A DNA stretch of 64,000 bases, from the NCBI GenBank assembly GCA_011634665.1, contig WAEK01000014.1, positions 1,279,501-1,343,500 on the forward strand, given 5' to 3'. Made by a program: the position numbers and the translations under genes. The notes beneath the pieces were generated by a model. The model did not search any database. It was not told where the DNA came from and saw nothing but the letters and a program-made list of their open reading frames with translations. The stretch is from Mortierella sp. BCC40632. Taxonomy: Eukaryota > Mortierellomycota > Mortierellomycetes > Mortierellales > Mortierellaceae. Below, piece after piece: positions 54,640 to 64,000 of the stretch (position 1 is the first letter of the stretch; each line of letters opens with the position of its first letter).

Positions 54640-57600
54640 TCCAGAAGGAGTGTTCCCTAAACCCACAAATTGTCCAGAAACGTCGAGTGACATTTCTAAA
54701 CAATCAGAATCATGTCCCTCCAGCTCAAGTGAGCTTCGTATCTCCTCCCAGCCTAAAATTGTCGATCCAAGTGGGTTAACAATTGATCCCAGTTCCGAGA
54801 CCAAAGTTGGTTTCCGGTTCTCAGCGAGTGCCATCCCCCAGTCCAACCCCGTTAAATGTCGTCGGTTCACGAGCCGCTGCCTGTTCAAGATACCAATAGT
54901 AGCCTTGGCCCCGAGTTCCCTGCAAGTGCAGAATGTAGTGCCGTGTCCCGTGAATCCAGTAGTGAGTCAGACGACTCAACCTTCACTCCCAGTCCCCAGA
55001 ATAAGTTTTCTGCTAGTCCATGTCCAGATTCCAACAGTCAGGAAGTTAACCCTGAATTACCAGAAGAAATCGAAGACGAACCTCTCATGTATGTGGCCGG
55101 TCGTTTCAAGGATCATACTATCGACATTATGGTAGATAGCGGCGCATCCGCAAGTTACATTAATTACGAGGTAGTCAAGCGCCTTCATATCGCAACGTCA
55201 AAAAGCGAAATCCAACAACAGTTGCGTTTGGCAATGGCCAACCAACACTTTGTACCCAATATTGCCACATCCGACTCCGACTTGCCGACAATTTTTGCCC
55301 AGTAATCCAATTCAATGTTGTCGACATGAAATTCGAAGCAATCCTGGGCAAACGTTGGCTGGCACATAGTAAACCGCAACCAATATTAGACCTTGCCAAC
55401 CACGTCATCCGAGTCGAACCTGACATTGTAATCCAAGGATACACCCGACCGACACACCAACCAGTATTGTCCGCAATGCAATTCAAACGTTCCCTTGGAA
55501 AACACCAAGCCTACTTGTGCATTGTGCGATCGAACGAGGAGGATAACAAGAAAAGCGAAAGTCAGCCACCGGAGGTAGAAGTTCTCCTAGAAAAAATACA
55601 GCGATGTATTTCCAGAGGAACTCCCCGAAAGAACTACCTCCTGAGCGGTCAGTAGACCATCACATTGACCTGATTCCTGGATCGACGCCGCCCTCTAGGC
55701 CTACCTATCAACTTTCCTTGGCCGAAATGGACGAGCTCAAAAACAAATTGATGACCTGCTACGACACGGGTTCATTAGACCTAGTCAATCCCCTTACGGT
55801 GCTCCTGTATTGTTTGTGCGGAAAAAAAAGAAGGCGACTTGAGAATGTGCATTGACTACAGAGCATTGAACAAACAAACAATCAGGAATACTTATCCGTT
55901 ACCAAGAATTGATGAGTTGCTTGATCGACTGAACGGCGCAGAAGTGTTTAGCAAAATGGATTTACGAACAGGTTATCACCAAGTTCGAATTCACGAAAAC
56001 GACGTACACAAGACCGCTTTTCGCACAAGATACGGCCTATATGAGTTCCTTGTGCTGCCATTCGGATTGACCAATGCTCCTGCCACCTTCATGACATTAA
56101 TGAACGAAGTTTTCCGAACCGAACTGGATGGTTGTGTGATCATATACCTCGACGATCTATTGATATTCAGCAAGAACATGGAACAACATTTAGTTCATTT
56201 GGAAATTATCTTGCGCAAATTACGAGAACATCGACTGTATGCCAAGCTGTCCAAGTGCGAATTTGCCAAGAGCGAAGTTGGCTTTCCTAGGACACATCGT
56301 GTCCAGCAAGGGCGTATCGGTCGACCCCTCCAAAGTCCAGGCAATAGCCGAGTGGCCAGCCTTGCGCTGTGTCCTAGATATCCAATCGTTTCTAGGACTT
56401 GTCAACTACTACCGACGCTTCATTCACAAGCTCGCCAAGATTGCCGCTCCCCTCACTGAACTACTGAAAAAAGATGTGACCTTCCGATGGTTGAAAGAAC
56501 AAAACGTGCGTTCAAAAAATTGAAAAAGGCAATTATGAACGCCCCAGTCCTGGCTGTCTTCAATCCCGAACTCCCCTGTTGAAGTCCATGTCGACTCCTC
56601 GAAATATGCTATTGGTGCAGCGTTAATGCAGAACGGTCGACCAGTCGCGTTCGAATCAAGGAAACTGTCCGCTGCAGAGATTAATTACCCAATCCATGAA
56701 AAAAACAACTTGCCGCCGTCCATGCACTCCAAAAATGGCGAGTATATCTGCATTCGACAGCCGAGCCCTTTATTGTTTTCACCGATCATGAATCACTAAA
56801 ATATCTGGATACAAAAGAACACGCTCAGTCCCTCGCCAAATTCGCTGGATGGAAAAACTAGCAGAGTATAATTTTGTGATACGATACAAAAAAAAGGACC
56901 ACTCAATGTTGTACCTGATGCTCTTTCAAGAAGGCCGGACTACCAAGATGCAGCCAGTATGGAGTCAAAACCAGTAATCGGATCCACAATCTTGGAAGCT
57001 TGCAGAGAGGCCTACGAGGAGGATGAAGATTTTGGCGATTGGTTGAAACGAGTTAGAGCAGTTCAAGGAAAGAATAACCCGTACGAGTTCACGCCCATGA
57101 CAACCTCCTCTACCTTAAGAAAGACATGCGATTATGTGTACCCAACCTACCAGAGGAAAAGTCTACGATCATGAAGGAAATCCATGACTCGTCGTTAGCA
57201 GGACACCTTGGTGTTGACAAGACATACGTCCGGCTATCTGAAGGATACTATTGGCCGGGCATGTGGCAATCCGTCAAAAAATTATGTTAGCTCGTGCCAC
57301 GAGTGTCGACTTAGCAAGCACAGAACGACAAAAAGAACTGGGGCTATTGCAGCCATTACCCATTCCAGAGAGAAACCTTGGACGCACATTGCAATGGACC
57401 TGGTGACACATCTACCTAAAACGAAAGCAGGACATGATGCAATAGTAGTATTTGTGGACAGGTTTAGTAAAGCCGCTGTGTTTGTCGCCACAAAACCAGT
57501 TGCACCGCCAAGGATGTTGCCAACATATTTTTCCAGCAAGTGTTCCGACATTATGGAGTTCCCAAGTCAATCGTGTCGGACCGAGACACCAGATTCACCA

Positions 57601-58497
57601 GTACATTCTGGAAGAGCCTTTTCGAGCATCTTGGAACGAGTCCAGACATGTCAACCGCTAGACATCAACAATCAAACGGACAAGCAGAGCGAATCATCCA
57701 GTCCTTGGAACAGTATCTGCGCTTATACACGAATGAGGCTCACGATGATTGGGACGAATTCCCTCATCCATGCCGAGTCTGCGCATAATTCTGCCAAGTC
57801 ATCCGCTACAGGACTTAGCCCATTCGAAGTGATGTATGGACACGTACCGTTAACACCAGCGACACTCTTGACGGAAAAAGCTCATGTGGTCAAACAACCT
57901 AATGTGAAAGAAGAGATGGAGAAACACCAAGCGAGATTCCGAATTGTTTATGACGCTATCCAAGACAGTCACAAAAAGTACTCTGACCAGTACGATGCCC
58001 ACAGACGCGAGGCCATATTTGAAATAGACGATCTTGTCTATATCGACGCAACCGATATCAAAACCGCCACGGAAAATGCGACAAAGAAGGTCAACAAACT
58101 GAGGAGACCATTCCTAGGACCTTACAAAATTATTGCTCAACCAAGTCCCTTGAACTACAAGTTGCAGTTACCTCCTAGAAGTCGACTGCATCCTGTGTTC
58201 CACGTCTCCAAGCTCAGGGCTACTACTCGTAGGAGTGACGAGTTTGCGGATAATGAAGAGCTGAGGCCTGACAAGGAACCTCTCATTGACGATAGCGATG
58301 AGTACTATGAACAGCCCTATGAGGTGGAGCGAATCGTCAAGCACAAGAAGACAAAGGAAGGTCTAATTAAATTCCTAGTCAAATGGGTTGGTTTCCCGGT
58401 AAAAGATAGCACTTGGCAGACGCTCGAAGACCTCGAGAACGCACAGGATGTTATTCAAGATTACCGAGATACTCTCAAGGAGAAGGACCTCTTTTAA
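54640..58497 (+). pseudogene. Gypsy pol: protease, RT, RNase H, integrase, chromodomain
   Basis: Aspartic protease motif MVDSGASASYIN lies near 55130-55165. The RT has MCIDYRALNKQT, SKMDLRTGYHQVRI, FLVLPFGLTNAPATF and catalytic YLDDLLIFSKN (about 56147-56179). RNase H pieces lie at 56580-56940 (VHVDSSKYAIG). Integrase has an HHCC zinc site near 57180-57310 and the DDE residues in MDLVTHLP, SDRDTRFTS and NGQAERI (57395-57700). A C-terminal chromodomain (YEVERIVKHKK..LVKWVGFP..TWQ, 58318-58440) may direct insertion to heterochromatin. Frame breaks occur near 55310, 55790, 56290, 56525, 56860, 57170, 57520 and 57780. Confidence 0.88.
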
Positions 58498-58506
58498 GAG
58501 GGGGAG

Positions 58507-58773
58507 TGTCAAAGAGTATGCTACCTTGGTGCGTCTCTTTGAGAATGTCCTTGCTGGAATGTTTCGATCTGTACGGACGGACACGAATTTTCTTCCCCCA
58601 TTGCCGCGCTCCATGGAAAGGGTTCACCCCTTTTTCTACATATCTTCTCTAGTATTTATTTCCTCTCTTTCTTTCTCAATAAACGTCAGTTAGTAACTCA
58701 CTTCTTGTCCCTAGCCTTTGTCCTAGTCCCTGTCCTTGTTCTTCTCCTTCCCTATTCCTCTTGCCTTGTTACA
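58507..58773 (+). repeat. 3' LTR of gypsy element
   Basis: 267 bp, apparently identical to 53536-53802, and followed by the GCCAT duplication. Confidence 0.93.
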
Positions 58774-59600
58774 GCCATCCTGCGAACATCGCGGATCTTC
58801 TTGCCCGGCAGACGAAGTGTCATCGAGGCTGTGTCTAGCTCGAACCCCAGGTGCTCCAGCTTCTTGGATGGTTTGAGGCTCGACTTGGACTCCTTTGTCA
58901 AGAAACCGAGGTCCTTGAGCTTCTTTAGGACCCTGTTGGTGGCTATCTCTGACTTCTTTTTGGATGTCGCTGCGATAATTAGATCGTCCAGATAGGCTGA
59001 GATTCGAATCCCCCTTTTTCCTTGCCCAGCGGAGTAGGGGTTTCAAAATCTTGGTGAAAATTAACGGTGCGAGAGACAGACCGAATGGGAGGACCCTGAA
59101 CTGATAGAGTTTTTTTTCTTTCCACAGGAACTGAAGATACTTCCTGGATGAGGGGTCGATGGGGACGTGGAGGAAAGCATCTCTTAAGTCTATTGAGGTA
59201 AGGTAATCGTTCCTCTTTATTAAACTGCATACATGCTGAATCGTCTCCATTTTGAACGGTCTGGTCGGTACGAACTTGTTCAGAGGCCTCAAGTTCAATA
59301 CTGGGCGCAAGTCCCCTGTCTTCTTTGGAATGGTGAAGAGTTGGCTGGTGAAACCATCTCCATTTGTACATTCTATCGCTCCCTTTTCCAGTAAGGCTGA
59401 CACCTCGGCGTCTATACTCGCTGTTTCCTCCTTTGAAAGGGGTCTTGGAGGAGGGTGTGTCTCCGATGTCGGAGGAGGGGAGAGAAACGGGACCCTGTAG
59501 CCGTGCTCGATGATTCGGAGAATGGCGGGGTTGTCGGTAACAGTCCGCCATTCTTCTAAGAAGAATCTGAGTCGTCCTCCGACCTTCTCTTTGTTGGTTT
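58774..59600 (-). pseudogene. DIRS B reverse transcriptase, upstream part
   Basis: Minus-strand RT with GDLRPVLNLRPLNKF, TSIDLRDAFLHVPI, FRVLPFGLSLAPLI and, after a frame change near 59010, SAYLDDLIIAA. The gypsy element cut it after LPGKKIRDVRR; the rest is at 53535 downward. The frame change before YLDD is at the same place and of the same net length as in copy A. Confidence 0.85.
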
Positions 59601-60461
59601 GCGACTCTGGCTTCGTCCTCTTCGGTGGTTTGAGCCTCGGTACTTGTTGTCGTCCCTCCGTCTGGAGTTGTTGTCCTTGTGAAAATGGGAACGGTCATTA
59701 TCGCCGTTGTTGTTTCGACGATTGTTGTATGCATTGTTCTGCTTGTACCCCTGGTTGTTGTCCCTGTTGTTGTTCTTGGGATTAGAGTAATTGTTATTCT
59801 TGAATTTACTCTTGGGTCGGAAGGTGTTCTCCAACGAACGTTGGGTCTTGAGCTCTTCCTCCAGCTTCTTAGGGTCAATGATGTCTGAGGTGTCCGACTT
59901 AAAGGTGATGCCTTGAGCGTTGCGGATGTTGTCAAGGCGCATCCTGTTGACCTTCCCGGTTGTTCCTGCGATGTGGTCTCGCATAAGTGTCGCGAACGAG
60001 GTGCAGATCTCCACCATGTCCTTTGCGTCAATGGAAACACTGTCTTCCATTGCCCAAACTTGATGTAAGAAAAAGGTCGATTGGTCTGGTGAGATTGGCG
60101 AGTCTCTTTTGAATCGAGCGTAATTGAAGATCGTGGCCTTTCTGGGAAGTTGAGAACTTGACTGAAGAAGGGGTCTTCGGTGGATCGTACTGCATAAAAG
60201 GCGTTCTTGGGGTACTGTCTGAACGACTCCCAGAAGTCTTCATCGCTGATGTCCTGCTCGAAAAAAGGAGTTTGGGTCTGAGGGGCGTAGGGGAGGGTAG
60301 CGCTCACCCTCAGTTTCGGAGGGGTGGAAAGTGCGGATCTGAACTGGATCCTCCAACTGGGGATCGTTGTCGTGGGCATTGTTTCTTTTAAGAGCGGCAA
60401 GCTCTTTGGCCATAGTAGCCATTTGCTGTTGGAGAGAGGAGACAATATCATCTTGAGACAT
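59556..60461 (-). pseudogene. DIRS B gag-like protein, frameshifted
   Basis: Begins MSQDDIVSSLQQQMATM at 60461 and ends in the Asn/Arg-rich basic tail as in copy A. Frame changes occur near 60240 and 60020. Confidence 0.65.
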
Positions 60462-60512
60462 GAGGGAAATTTGTGATCAAAAATTGCGTGCGGATAGTGT
60501 TCCTGGCGAAAC

Positions 60513-60629
60513 AAAAGAAGATGTAGTACTCTGTAGTGTGGAGAGCTGAATTTATTTAGCGGGTATTTTTTTCTGGATTTTCGAGTAAAGAAGGTTACAC
60601 ATATATGGTCCTGGCCCCAAATGGATAAT
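60513..60629 (-). repeat. DIRS B left inverted terminal repeat
   Basis: Reverse complement of 19425-19541, ending GGATAAT at the element edge. Its inverted partner is at about 51230-51345. Confidence 0.85.
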
Positions 60630-61808
60630 ACGTTTTAATCCGGAAGGGCAACACGGATACACCTATAAAACATACCTCTACGGCGCCTACAAACTTCTCC
60701 TATCAATACACCAACACATAGCACACAATATTCCTTACAACCAACAACTCCTTATCGCCGCCTCCGACACAGGAAATCGACGAAGCAATACACATTCTAC
60801 TATGATGAAAGCGATTTTCACTATACCCACGAAACGTTGGAGTTCCTCACTGGCCATCCAAGAAATGCATCGGATAAAGAAATCACTTCGCACTACGCCA
60901 GCTGCAGAGAGATTCACACTTGTCACATTCAGATGTGCCCTTGCTCAAAAGAAGGCAGTCGACACTACATCCCCATGTTTGATCGTTTCCTTCAGCAGAA
61001 TGTTGTAAATCGGTATGCTAAGTTCGAGTTTGAAGAGCTTCTATGGATTGGGATCATCAAGATGATATTTACTTTACCCACTTTCAAGGTTTATCACACA
61101 CTGTCTACTCTTCCGACATCCACCTTACTCCTAATCGCATTAGCCTATTAACTCTCCTCCCATCGTTTACCGGCAGTCTCCGTCACATGCAATAACAGTA
61201 CCAAGACGCGATGAGTATCGCTCGCCGCCTTAAAAACCCGACCTTTTTACCCGCAATCCTAGGTGGCCCGAAATCACCAAGTGCATCATCGATTAGCAAA
61301 TCTCCACTGATCGTCCCGACCCGACAGAACGTACTTTTAGGGCGAAGCCTAGATGATCTCTTGGTACACCATGTTCCGAGGAAAGCACCGGCACATAGCT
61401 GGACAACAGTGTTCCAAAAGAGAGGACTGCTACATTGTCACGTCCTCCTTATCATGGACCCCAATAGCAAACCTAAAGCTCCTTCAGAGTACGACAGCTT
61501 CATCTCCGCAGAGCTACCATACAAGTAACAGCATCCTGTTAATACAAATAATTGTGAATACGATGATCCGTGGCCTATGTGAAGGTGACAACACTAAAGC
61601 TCCCTGTGCGATAACCCGCTGTTCCAAAGGATATCCGAAATGCCTTCATGACAAGACCAGACCACAATCGAGCAAGAAGTTTCCCTCCCCCGGTATCGCA
61701 GATGTGAAGGATAGGTTTTCAAAAACCTACATGGCAAAATGATTGACCACAAGTGGATCATTCCTCACAACCCTTGGTTATGGACAAAATACAGTACCTA
61801 TATCAACG
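60630..61808 (+). pseudogene. Helitron Rep nuclease remnant, downstream piece
   Basis: Reads FNPEGQHGYTY (60632), LPSFTGSLRHM then QYQDAMSIARR (about 61150-61225) and QKRGLLHCHVLLIMDP (61410-61457), the two-histidine HUH metal site of rolling-circle Rep nucleases. SYDSFISAELP (61486 on), MIRGLCEGDNTKAPC and CSKGYPK, then HKWIIPHNPWLWTKY (61750) and YINV follow, all standard Helitron Rep blocks in order. Several frame changes and stops make it inactive; the nuclease tyrosines normally found further on were not located. It is cut at 61809 by a small LTR. Confidence 0.82.
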
Positions 61809-61978
61809 TGTAACAAGGTGCGACTAGTAGGGGAAGAGGCTGACGAGGACGGGGGTGGCAGTGACAGGGACGGGGACAAGAACTGTAATTAAGAACAGTC
61901 CCCTGTATTCAAAGAGAAGAGCAGAATTTATACTGCTTCAGTCGGGTTTCGAACCCACTGTTCTGTAGCCCAGGAACA
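61809..61978 (-). mobile_element. Small solo LTR
   Basis: 170 bp with TG...CA ends, flanked by AACG (61805-61808 and 61979-61982). On the minus strand it has TATAAATT (near 61932) and ends ...TTGTTACA, like the gypsy LTR, with a similar GTCCC/GTCCT-rich end. Upstream of its TATA box is the palindrome GGGTTCGAAACCC (61944-61956), which matches the tRNA B-box/T-arm consensus. Confidence 0.55.
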
Positions 61979-61982
61979 AACG

Positions 61983-62790
61983 AACGCAAACACACACGCA
62001 CACGTGACCCTAGGTGGGAATCTACCAGAAGAGGAAGACAACTGCAGGGCAACACTCCTAGGGCAAACGATTGAGGATGATGTGCGACAGGTGTTTAAGT
62101 TGCAGCCGCATCACGAATGTACCAACACTGGTTACGACAGAATAGGACGAAAGAAAACATCCAGGACTGGAGATGTATTGAATAGAGCACCACACTGGAT
62201 GTACTCAATGAGAAGAACTCGCTGAGGAGTCTTTACACTAGCGAGGGGGACTGCAGGAGGAGAGCACACAGGATCACGAAGCTCCATGGGATGCAGCCGA
62301 CTCTGACTGAGATGAAAAAGCGCCACCCTGACCCCTACGATGACGACACGTATAGACTTCTTAGAGAGAAGGCAGATACGATGATGCACATTTGGAATTG
62401 CAAAGCATAGGTGACTGGGCAAAAAAAAACACTAGAAAGGAGAAGTGGAGAAGGTAAAAGATTACGGGCGTACGCAGTTCAGGAAGGAGCTGAAGGCATG
62501 GGTGGAGCAAACTAGGAGGACAGCAGGAAGGATGAGTTATTTGAAGAAGTCAGGCTTCAGGGAGAGGGATAAAGAATAGCTGTGGGATTCACTAGAGGAT
62601 AGTTTTAAAGGTATCAAGGATATTCAGTCAGGGCAGTGCGAGGGAAGACAAGAGGAGATGAAGCGAACAGGTCGCACACGATCAGGGAAGCATACCAGGA
62701 TTTGTACCAGATGTGGTGGCCCAAAAGTGGAAGCAAAAGCATGGAATGTCAATGCAGATATCAAGGCACATGACAGCACGGTTCTTTGAC
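61983..62790 (+). pseudogene. Decayed RNase H-type LINE ORF2 fragment
   Basis: Reads ITKLHGMQPTLTEMKKRHPD then YRLLREKADTMMHIWNCKA (62270-62410). This parallels KRLHDSLPVMSVMFNRYP, CRLC and DHLWRCPVN in the ORF2 C-terminus of the LINE at 25244. A later REAYQDLYQMWWPK (near 62688-62730) parallels RAYEHIWVPRCKE. Same domain order and spacing, far more decayed, with the first zinc cysteines lost. No 5' part is present. Confidence 0.6.
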
Positions 62791-62859
62791 CGTGGTTACT
62801 GTTGCCTCCTCAGTTTTTGCCTCAAACAACTTCTGCCAAGGACACACCGGCCACTATAC

Positions 62860-63310
62860 ATTCAAGATTCTTGTCACTAAACCCCCACATCCAGCTGTCA
62901 ATGACACGCCAAACCACCCTAGGCGAGGCTATCATCAATGCTGCCATAATTTTCTTGGGAAGAGGCTCTGATGTCTCACAAACATGTCTTCGAGTGCGTT
63001 GATCGAATCTGTCTACACCTCATGGAATCCAAACAACCTTTCCTCTAAAAAGCTGTTGTATTTGGAGGTGACGTTAGACAAGTCCTTCTAACTGTACCTC
63101 ATGACTCTCAGTCTGATATTAAGAATGCCTCTCTCAGCAAGCCCAAAAAAAAAAAAAAAGCCCGCTGAGAATAGAAAATGACCTTGCACGTCAACTCTCT
63201 ATCAATTACCTTCTTCGAGTTGGTATTGCCTGGGATCCACCTTCACGGACGGTAACCATGACGACTACATCAAAACACAGGACACTATTGTTTTCCACCT
63301 TTCAGACAAT
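62860..63310 (+). pseudogene. PIF1-type helicase remnant of Helitron
   Basis: Reads in shifting frames as TTLGEAIINAAIIF, then EEALMSHKHVFECVDRICLH (62955-63010), KAVVFGGDVRQVL (about 63052-63090) and DIKNASLS, then LARQLSIN. These are the Walker B, FEAVDR and FGGDFRQVLP blocks of Helitron PIF1 helicases. It lies downstream of the Rep remnant in the same orientation, as in an autonomous Helitron, with a decayed LINE between them. Confidence 0.72.
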
Positions 63311-63398
63311 AGCACAAACTAAGACTATGAGAAACAATTAATCCGATATCCAATCTTTGAACACGGGATAGTCCTTTTACACTAAACTTCAATAAATG

Positions 63399-63423
63399 GC
63401 CCAGGCATATGGCCTGGGCTTAG
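63399..63423. other. Perfect hairpin followed by TTAG
   Basis: GCCCAGGC (63399-63406) pairs with GCCTGGGC (63412-63419), and TTAG then T follows. It lies ~100 bp after the helicase remnant and could be a Helitron 3' end, but TTAG is directly at the stem rather than ~11 nt away. AATAAA just before (63391) offers an alternative reading as a transcript end. Confidence 0.35.
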
Positions 63424-63434
63424 TATGTTTTGAG

Positions 63435-63438
<4 letters not shown>

Positions 63439-63466
<28 letters not shown>

Positions 63467-63980
63467 GTCGATGTCGATGCACTTCCGTGAAAACCAATTG
63501 ATAATCGTCTACCTTTGTATGGAGTGCATATCTACCATTCACGTACAACCTCACAAGAACCTCTTTCACAAGGTCCTTCAGATCGTTATCATCCTTGTTG
63601 GTCAACATCATCACCGTCTGTTGTAGCTTCATTTGTAGCAGCTTCAGCTTCTTCCATTGAAATACGCCAACAGATTTTGTCCAGGCTTTCTTTGTCCGTG
63701 TAATGAAGGTTCCTTAGTTCTTGAATTCGTTCGAGGTGCCGGTCCAAAAGAGATTGAAAACTCTGCTTGGTATTCGAAGCAAAGCGGACGACTTCTCTGA
63801 TGACCTTGAGTACCTCTTGGGATGATGTAGGATCATTCTATAGTGCATCCTTGATATTGGCTTGCAATGTGTCTACATCAAGGGTGATAGTGGGCGTCTG
63901 GTATCGAGAGGGCGCTAAGTCTTCTCAACTTCGCAGAGACTCTGCTTTTATCTGGACTGACAGCATCTGGAGCAACTAAT
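63439..63980 (-). pseudogene. Polyadenylated retrocopy-like coding remnant
   Basis: On the minus strand, protein-like text (REVVRFASNTKQSFQSL, then LDRHLERIQELRNLHY, then after a frame change DLVKEVLVRLYVNGRYAL) runs straight into a 28-nt A-run (63439-63466). Helical, charged sequence of unknown family. An in-frame stop lies near 63840. It reaches the window edge, so its upstream extent is unknown. Coding sequence followed immediately by poly(A) suggests a retroposed copy rather than a resident gene. Confidence 0.4.
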
Positions 63981-64000
63981 CTTTCTTGGTGTCTCGTGGA

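Larger units (their letters stand above)
53536..58773 (+). mobile_element. Ty3/gypsy chromovirus retrotransposon
   Basis: A 5.24-kb element with two 267-bp LTRs (TGTCAAAG...TTGTTACA), flanked by the 5-bp duplication GCCAT (53531-53535 and 58774-58778). A likely primer-binding site TGGTAGCAAAGG starts at 53803, directly after the LTR. A purine tract AAGAGGGGGAG (58496-58506) precedes the 3' LTR. Order is gag, protease, RT, RNase H, integrase, chromodomain. The LTRs look identical by eye, so the insertion is recent, yet the coding part has numerous frame breaks. Confidence 0.92.
51196..60629 (-). mobile_element. DIRS retrotransposon copy B, split by a gypsy element
   Basis: Ends are GGCTAGCAAAG at 51196 and GGATAAT at 60629. 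Subtracting the gypsy insertion gives about 4.19 kb, the same size as copy A and nearly identical to it. On the minus strand it has the left terminal repeat (60629-60513), gag (60461-59556), RT and RNase H (about 59600-58774, then 53535-52480), tyrosine recombinase (52511-51511), internal complementary region (51495-51404) and right terminal repeat (about 51430-51196). It sits inside a Helitron Rep gene with no target duplication beyond possible shared ATT. Confidence 0.88.

Overview
The window looks like a transposon-rich stretch of a fungal chromosome. Host genes carry short GT-AG introns, and the host proteins are fungal in character: a short ribophorin II/Swp1-type oligosaccharyltransferase subunit, a siderophore-type MFS transporter and a large PH-domain protein. 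The mix of DIRS, Helitron, L1-like and RNase H-bearing LINE elements suggests an early-diverging lineage (Mucoromycota/Mortierellomycota-like). That placement is inference. No tRNA, rRNA or CRISPR locus was seen.

Host genes are few: a four-exon PH-domain gene (299-5006, minus), a 12-cysteine secreted small protein with TATA box and probable 5' UTR intron (7220-7885, plus), a four-exon ribophorin II gene (37501-38831, minus) and a three-exon siderophore transporter gene (46756-48706, plus). A paralog of the secreted protein gene is cut in two exactly at its start codon: promoter and ATG at 16960-17823, body and 3' UTR at 36724-37190. The 18.9 kb between the halves has Helitron-like ends (minus orientation, hairpin near the 3' end, no target duplication). 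Its own core is about 4.4 kb and holds an array of roughly 280-bp pyrimidine-rich repeats. The rest is later insertions: a minus-strand SINE, a DIRS element (copy A) and, in the right terminal repeat of that DIRS, a pile of five tRNA-headed SINEs and one 8.3-kb LINE. The LINE itself carries a solo LTR. The SINEs share their last ~100 bp with the 3' end of this LINE, as expected of a SINE and the LINE that mobilises it.

Other regions: 8498-12940 is a decayed L1-like LINE on the minus strand; 14.2-15.6 kb has an unknown acidic protein remnant and a PIF1-type helicase remnant; 39.0-41.45 and 43.3-44.1 kb are decayed minus-strand coding sequence of unknown family.

From 50.8 to 63.4 kb there is a second nest: a Helitron Rep gene remnant is split by DIRS copy B (51196-60629, minus), which is itself split by a Ty3/gypsy chromovirus (53536-58773, plus) with 267-bp LTRs that look identical and a GCCAT target duplication. 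After it come a 170-bp solo LTR, a decayed relative of the 25-kb LINE and a PIF1 helicase remnant. Many frame breaks in the young elements fall at homopolymers, so some may be sequencing errors.
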